A DNA stretch of 64,000 nt from G963422745 sp965214285 (lineage in GTDB: Bacteria > Actinomycetota > Acidimicrobiia > Acidimicrobiales > Aldehydirespiratoraceae). Below are positions 59,623 to 64,000 of the stretch, piece after piece. The position numbers and the translations under genes were made by a program. Numbering within the stretch: position 1 is the stretch's first letter; the number at the start of each line of letters is the position of its first letter. Under the pieces are notes generated by a model. That model was not told where the DNA came from. It was given only the letters and a program-made list of their open reading frames with translations, and did no database searches. The stretch covers positions 1,922,001 through 1,986,000 of the forward strand of contig OZ243946.1 in NCBI GenBank assembly GCA_965214285.1, in the 5' to 3' direction.

Positions 59623-60801
59623 TCAGGCGGGGCCTGGTCTGCGGAGCTTCGGTCTGGGTCGGCGCAGGGTGATGTGGTCGGCGAACTGGTACAGCACGGC
59701 ACCGGTGACGGTGAGGGCGATCACGTAGGCGGCTGCGAGGGCGCCGAGGTCGGGCTCGTCGGCCACGCCGAGCTCGGCGATGACGATCGAGAACTCGCCG
59801 CGGGCGATCAGGGCTGCGCCGGCGCGAACCCGCCCCGGCGCGGCGATGCCGGCTCGCTTGGCGGCGATCCAGCCGGTGGCCATCTTGGTGGCGGCTGTGA
59901 CCGCGGCCAGGGCTGCGGCGACCAGGGCGACGTCCGCGATGAGGCCGGGGTCGACCTGCAGGCCGAAGAACACGAAGAACACCGCCGCGAACAGGTTGCG
60001 CAGAGGCAGCAGCAGCCCGCGGGCGTGCGAGACGATCTCGCCGGACAGGGCCACGCCGACCACAAATGCCCCGACGGCGCTGGAGACGTTGATGCGCTCG
60101 GCCAGGCCCGCCACCAGCAGCGTGATCCCCAGCAGAGTCAGCAGCAGAGCCTCGCTGGACTGGCTCAAGGCGAAGGCGCTGAGCCGGTCGCCGAACACCC
60201 AGGCGATCCCCAGCACCACGAACACGGCCGCCAGCGAGATGCCCACGGCCAGGATCGTGGAGGGCACCGAGCTGCCGAACAGCACTCCCGACACGATCGG
60301 CAGGTAGAACACCATCGCCAGATCCTCGATGACCAGCAGGCTGAGCACGACCGAGGTCTCGTGGTTGCCGATGCGGTTGAGGTCGGCCACCAACTTGGCC
60401 ACGATTCCCGACGACGAGATGTAGGTCACGCCGCCCAGCAGCACCGCCACGATCGGCTCGAAGCCGAGCAGCAGCCCGGCCGCCAGACCGGGCAGGAAGT
60501 TCAGGGCGAAGTCGGCGAACCCGGCGAGCGCCGAGCTGCGCACGTTCGACAGCAGCTCTCGCACCGAGAACTCGACCCCGAGCATCAGCAGCATCAGGAT
60601 CAGCCCGATCTCGGCGCCGCTCTCGATGAACTCCGCCGAGGCGGGCAGCTCGATCAGCCCGCCCTCGCCGAAGGCCAGCCCGATGAGCAGATAGAGCGGC
60701 AGCGCCGGCATGCCGACCCGTCTCGCCAGGCGGGCGACGACCGCCAGGCCCAGGACGATCGCCCCGAGCTCGATCAGCAGAAGGTCGGTCTGATGGGTCA
60801 C
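59623..60801 (-). CDS. CPA2-type cation/proton antiporter (KhtU/KefB-like)
   Basis: 392-residue antiporter with about twelve hydrophobic segments. Typical CPA2 elements are LLLIELGAIVLGLAVVARLA, PLYLLIGLAFGEGGLIELPA, the LLGGVTYISSSGIVAKLVAD unwound-helix region, VVLSLLVIEDLAMVFYLPIV containing the conserved ion-binding Asp in the IEDL motif, and RGEFSIVIAELGV near the end. It exchanges K+ or Na+ for H+. The GTG 60801 start overlaps the regulatory gene stop (GTGA). There is no C-terminal RCK domain in this protein; regulation comes from the adjacent subunit. Confidence 0.9.
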   Translation of the reverse strand: MTHQTDLLLIELGAIVLGLAVVARLARRVGMPALPLYLLIGLAFGEGGLIELPASAEFIESGAEIGLILMLLMLGVEFSVRELLSNVRSSALAGFADFALNFLPGLAAGLLLGFEPIVAVLLGGVTYISSSGIVAKLVADLNRIGNHETSVVLSLLVIEDLAMVFYLPIVSGVLFGSSVPSTILAVGISLAAVFVVLGIAWVFGDRLSAFALSQSSEALLLTLLGITLLVAGLAERINVSSAVGAFVVGVALSGEIVSHARGLLLPLRNLFAAVFFVFFGLQVDPGLIADVALVAAALAAVTAATKMATGWIAAKRAGIAAPGRVRAGAALIARGEFSIVIAELGVADEPDLGALAAAYVIALTVTGAVLYQFADHITLRRPRPKLRRPGPA

Positions 60802-61343
60802 TCTCGGGACGGTTCGGGGGAGGCCTCGGCGGAGGACCCCGCTGGCAGCTCCGAGGACGGCTCGGCGGAGAGCAGGCCGCTGGCGGCCTCCACCGCGGAG
60901 GGCAGCCCTACCAGCACGGCGGTGTCGCCTGCGCTCAGGCGCTCGCTCCCGCCCGGCACCGGAATCGACCCCGACTCGCAGAGCAGGGCGACGACGCCCG
61001 CGCCGGTGCGCTTGCGCAGCTCGGTCTCGGCGATGGTCAGGCCCGCCAGGGGAGAGCCGGCGTCGACGCGGACCCAGGCGATCACCAGATCCTCCAGGCG
61101 GTGGATGGCGTCGCCGAGGCGGTCCAGCAGCGGGCTGCCGCCGAGCAGCTCGCCGACGGTGTGGCCTTCGTCCTCGCTGAGCTCCACGCTCTCGCCGGCC
61201 CGGTCGGGGTCCTGCTCGTCGTAGATCAGCAGGTCCCGCCGGCCGGTCTGGTGGACAATCACGCCGACCCGGCGGCCGCTGTCGGTCTGGAGCTCGAAGC
61301 GGGCTCCGACGCCGGGAAGGTCGGTTTCGGTGATGTTGCGCAT
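60798..61343 (-). CDS. KhtT-like regulatory subunit with TrkA-C domain
   Basis: 181-residue soluble regulator of the neighbouring antiporter. The N-terminal part (ITETDLPGVGARFELQTDSG) is the KhtT-type domain; about residues 85-160 form a TrkA-C/RCK-C domain (LAGLTIAETELRKRTGAGVV, GGSERLSAGDTAVLVG) that binds small ligands in the family; KhtT of Bacillus binds cyclic di-AMP. The final 20 residues are Ser/Glu/Ala-rich. The gene precedes and overlaps the antiporter, as in khtTU operons. TACTGT lies 7 bases before ATG 61343. Confidence 0.88.
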   Translation of the reverse strand: MRNITETDLPGVGARFELQTDSGRRVGVIVHQTGRRDLLIYDEQDPDRAGESVELSEDEGHTVGELLGGSPLLDRLGDAIHRLEDLVIAWVRVDAGSPLAGLTIAETELRKRTGAGVVALLCESGSIPVPGGSERLSAGDTAVLVGLPSAVEAASGLLSAEPSSELPAGSSAEASPEPSRE

Positions 61344-61350
61344 GCGGCTC

Positions 61351-61356
61351 ACAGTA
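61351..61356 (-). promoter_or_regulatory. -10 box, KhtTU-like operon (leaderless)
   Basis: TACTGT on the minus strand, 7 bases before ATG 61343. Confidence 0.55.
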
Positions 61357-61515
61357 CGCGCCCTTGCGAGGCCGATGCCGGAGACGATCGAGACTGGATA
61401 TCGGCAGCGGGTGTCGGCTCCGGGTGTCGGACGATGCATCGGTTGCAGGGGTGGACTGCTCGGTCCTGCGCGGCGACTGATGTTCGTGCGCGGAGAGAGT
61501 GTCACACCCCCTGCG

Positions 61516-61521
61516 TAGTGT
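61516..61521 (+). promoter_or_regulatory. -10 box, DUF222-HNH gene (leaderless)
   Basis: TAGTGT lies 7 bases before ATG 61529 without a Shine-Dalgarno. Confidence 0.55.
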
Positions 61522-61528
61522 CTTGACC

Positions 61529-63184
61529 ATGGATCAGCAGACGATTCTCACCCAGACCGACGGGCCTTCCGCGCAGGCCGGCGACGGGCTTGACGGCTAC
61601 GCCAACGGACCCGCCGCCGGGTCCTCCGCCGTGGGCGGCAGTGGGGTTTCCGTGCGGGGCAGCGAGGCGCTTGGGTCTGCGGGCGAGCAGGCCCCGACCA
61701 GCCCGGTCGATGAGGCGCGCGGGCATCTGGCGGGGGATGTGCCGGTGGTGGGCATGGGTGTGAGGCCAGCGGCGGGTGAGCTGCGCGACGCGTTGGCCTG
61801 CATGGGCCGGGTCGATGTGCACGGCATGTCGATTCCGGAGCTCAAGCAGCTCTCGGGGCTGGCCGGGCGGGTCAAGACCACCGCGGAGTCGCTGCTGGTG
61901 CGCATCGCAGCCCAAGTGCAGGCCTCTGGCACCAATGCCAGCCCGCAGAAGGTGCTCCAGGATGCCACCAAGATGTCCAAGCACGACGCCAGGCGCATGG
62001 GCAAGGTCGCCGAGGCGCTGGAGGCGTTGCCGAATGTGGCCGAGCGGTTCGGCGCCGGGAAGCTGACCTTCGATCACGCGGCGGCCCTGGTCGACACGGC
62101 ACGCCAGACCGGCGCCGCGGCGGTGGACGCCAACACGGCTCTGTTGGATCGTGCGGGCGAGGCGCCTGCTGATCTGTTCGCCGCGGAGGCGCGCAGCTTC
62201 GCCGACCAGCACGCAGCCGACCGCGGCGAACAGCGCCTGAAGAACCAGCGCCGCAGGCGGCGGGCGTCGCTGTTCGTAGACGAAGAAACCGGCATGGGCC
62301 GCATCAGCGGCTGGTTCGACCCGCTCAGCTTCGGGCTCATCCGCCAGGCCGTGGAAGGCCACGCCGACCTGCTGCGCCGCGACGACAACACCCACCGCGC
62401 CAACGGCGCCGACCCTGGAGGCGCCGGCATTTTCGCCGGAATCGACGACACCGGGCGGCGCAGCCTGCAACAGCTCCGAGCCGACGTCTTCTTCGAGCTC
62501 GCCACCCAACGCCACGCACTCACCCACCAGCCCCTCAACGACGACCCGAACACCAGCACCGGCGACCCGGACAATGGCGACCACGCCGCCGGCGGCGGCA
62601 AGAGCAAGGGCGGGCGCAAGGCGGCCAGGGCCGACACCCAGCTCGTGATCGTCGCCGACATCGGCATCCTCGACGGCGAGAACCCCGACGGGCGCTGCGA
62701 GATACCCGGCACCGGCCCCGTCCCGCCGTCGATCCTCAAGCGACTCTCCCCCGACGCCAAGCTCGCCGGGATCATCTTCGCAGGCAACGGCCGCACCCTG
62801 TGGCTCGGACGCAACCGCCGCTACGCCAACGCAGCCCAACACCTCGCCCTCACCGCACGCGACCGCGGCTGCGTGCAATGCGCAGCCCCCATGCACCAAA
62901 CCGACACCCACCACATAACCCCCTGGGAACAAGGCGGCCCCACCGACATCGACAACCTCCAAGCCATCTGCACAGAACACCACCGCCACCACCACGGCCC
63001 CAACCAGTACCGCTCCAGCAAGAACACCGCCCAAGACGCCGGACACCTCGAACCAGGCGGCAGACCGTCAGACGAGGAACCGCTCACCCGGCCCGGCCCC
63101 AGCCGCGGCAACCGAACGGGCAGATCGTCCGGCAGCAGGCCAGGCGAGACCGCCACCACCGACAGCGGCGACGACCCACCCTGA
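61529..63184 (+). CDS. DUF222 / HNH endonuclease domain protein (13E12-type)
   Basis: 551-residue protein of the actinobacterial DUF222-HNH group. The DUF222 part (about residues 80-400) includes DRGEQRLKNQRRRRRASLFV and GRISGWFDPLSFGLIRQAVE. The C-terminal HNH nuclease has RDRGCVQCAAPMHQTDTHHI, TPWEQGGPTDIDNLQAICTE and HHRHHH, with the two cysteines and catalytic His pair in place. The role of this multi-copy family is unresolved; some members sit in mobile intein- or prophage-like elements. About 60 residues at each end are low-complexity Gly/Pro/Ser/Asp. ATG 61529 is supported by the leaderless box. Codon use is less biased toward GC than neighbours near the 3' end (many CAC/ACC/CAA). Confidence 0.9.
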   Translation: MDQQTILTQTDGPSAQAGDGLDGYANGPAAGSSAVGGSGVSVRGSEALGSAGEQAPTSPVDEARGHLAGDVPVVGMGVRPAAGELRDALACMGRVDVHGMSIPELKQLSGLAGRVKTTAESLLVRIAAQVQASGTNASPQKVLQDATKMSKHDARRMGKVAEALEALPNVAERFGAGKLTFDHAAALVDTARQTGAAAVDANTALLDRAGEAPADLFAAEARSFADQHAADRGEQRLKNQRRRRRASLFVDEETGMGRISGWFDPLSFGLIRQAVEGHADLLRRDDNTHRANGADPGGAGIFAGIDDTGRRSLQQLRADVFFELATQRHALTHQPLNDDPNTSTGDPDNGDHAAGGGKSKGGRKAARADTQLVIVADIGILDGENPDGRCEIPGTGPVPPSILKRLSPDAKLAGIIFAGNGRTLWLGRNRRYANAAQHLALTARDRGCVQCAAPMHQTDTHHITPWEQGGPTDIDNLQAICTEHHRHHHGPNQYRSSKNTAQDAGHLEPGGRPSDEEPLTRPGPSRGNRTGRSSGSRPGETATTDSGDDPP

Positions 63185-63436
63185 CCACTCAGCGCCGACC
63201 TTCCTGGCCGTCCTCAGGCCGCTGGAGTGATGCAGACCGCTGGCGCTACCGCCAAGCACGTCCAGTCAACCGCGGCGATGATCCTCTGTGATCTGCGGCC
63301 TCGTGTTTCTTGACAACAGAATGCCTCGGAAAAGGCCAGGCATGGGTCACGTGCCCGGGATCCTGTCCACCTGTTGGGAGGCATCTCCCGCGGCGCGGTC
63401 TGAGCGGCTGCAGAATCTCGGGTCGATACTGGGGAC
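63185..63436. other. Spacer between HNH and prmA genes
   Basis: This 252-bp gap has no ORF I trust. It contains TTGACA (63309-63314) without a -10 at the right distance, and a GGGTCACGTGCCC partial palindrome near 63344. No terminator is clear. Confidence 0.5.
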
Positions 63437-64000
63437 ATGATCGTGGTGGCTGTCGACAGCGGTGAGGTCGATCGGATCTGCGGACGGCTGCGAGCGCTGG
63501 GCGCCACGCCGCGCGAGGCAGTGGCACCGGGCGGGCTGGGCTGTCAGAGCCGCTGCCTGGTGCTCGCTGACGCTCATGGCCCCGATGTTCACGGCCATGC
63601 CGACAGCGGGGCAGCCCAGGCGAGGATCGCCGCCGTCCTGCGAGACGAAGGCGAGCTTGCGGTGGCGCGCCCCGATGGCGGAGCGGCGCTGCGGGCCTGG
63701 CAGCGAGACACCGCCCCGGTTGTCTTCGGCAATCGGGTCAGCGTCTGCCTGGCCCACAGCGAGCACGACCGCTCAGGCCTGCCCGCGGTCGTCGAGCTCG
63801 GCACCGGGGGCTTCGGCAACGGGCATCACCCCAGCACCCGTCTGGCGATCGAGACGCTGGCGGACCGTCTGCAGGGCGGCGAGCGGGTGCTCGATGTCGG
63901 CTGCGGCAGCGGCGTCCTCGGGCTGGTCGCCCTCGCGTTCGGCGCCGGCGAGGTGGTCGCCGTGGACCGCAAGCCCGAGGCGGTCGAGGCGGCCCGGCGC
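63437..64000 (+). CDS. prmA: Ribosomal protein L11 methyltransferase (PrmA), 3' end outside window
   Basis: The first 188 codons of a PrmA-family SAM-dependent methyltransferase that trimethylates ribosomal protein L11. It begins MIVVAVDSGEVDRICG, a variable N-terminal domain, and then shows ELGTGGFGNGHHPSTRLAIE and VLDVGCGSGVLGLVALAFGA, the diagnostic PrmA block before and at SAM motif I. The frame is open to the window edge. GATACT (63425-63430) lies 6 bases before ATG 63437, which may be its -10. Family identity rests on the GHHPSTR and SAM motifs and is good; the specific substrate is by analogy. Confidence 0.82.
   Translation, partial: MIVVAVDSGEVDRICGRLRALGATPREAVAPGGLGCQSRCLVLADAHGPDVHGHADSGAAQARIAAVLRDEGELAVARPDGGAALRAWQRDTAPVVFGNRVSVCLAHSEHDRSGLPAVVELGTGGFGNGHHPSTRLAIETLADRLQGGERVLDVGCGSGVLGLVALAFGAGEVVAVDRKPEAVEAARR

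Noticed and set aside
59407..61224. Long plus-strand open frame opposite the antiporter genes
   Set aside because: Gln/His/Asp/Gly-rich antisense frame with no family features; the minus-strand KhtTU-like proteins explain the region.

Overview
High-GC, gene-dense DNA with many GTG starts, four-base ATGA/GTGA stop-start overlaps, TANNNT boxes 7-8 nt before start codons (leaderless transcription) and a DUF222-HNH nuclease. Together these point to Actinomycetota, most plausibly an environmental Acidimicrobiia-like lineage; the lineage is inference. I saw no rRNA, tRNA, CRISPR array or insertion sequence.

Layout. 1-15 kb (+): a catabolic run of hydantoinase/oxoprolinase HyuA (cut by the window edge) and HyuB, an acyl-CoA ligase, a Rieske oxygenase, a BMP-type (nucleoside-like) ABC importer, an MDR dehydrogenase, an O-methyltransferase and a TRZ/ATZ amidohydrolase. 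15-25 kb (-): VOC protein, second amidohydrolase, second VOC protein, aldehyde dehydrogenase, sterol-desaturase-family enzyme, then a tightly overlapped two-ATPase/two-permease ABC exporter with a phosphotransferase. 25-35 kb: beta-carbonic anhydrase, small XRE regulator, acyl-CoA-dehydrogenase-fold monooxygenase, class V aminotransferase, SDR, GMC oxidoreductase, TauE/SafE permease with a beta-propeller protein, and a Baeyer-Villiger-type monooxygenase. 35.6-39 kb (+): sulfate activation by CysD, CysN-CysC fusion and a second free-standing CysC.

39-55 kb (-) is the standout. A GtrB-like polyprenyl-phosphate glycosyltransferase lies near eight paralogous GT-C (PMT/ArnT-like) membrane glycosyltransferases, seven of them in direct tandem. 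Four of the eight carry a 9- or 10-base G tract inside the coding sequence. Two tract genes are in frame. Two are frameshifted exactly at the tract, and loss of one G would restore a full-length paralogue. This looks like a phase-variable glycosylation locus: the GtrB-like enzyme would charge the lipid carrier, and the GT-C set, switched by slippage, would vary a surface glycan.

55-64 kb: flavodoxin-like protein preceded by a 20-codon leader ORF, FAD oxidoreductase, HisC-like aminotransferase, an unfamiliar two-gene cassette (multi-pass membrane protein plus a protein of four 35-residue KPFLV repeats), a KhtTU-like K+/H+ antiporter pair, the DUF222-HNH protein, and the start of prmA, cut by the right edge.
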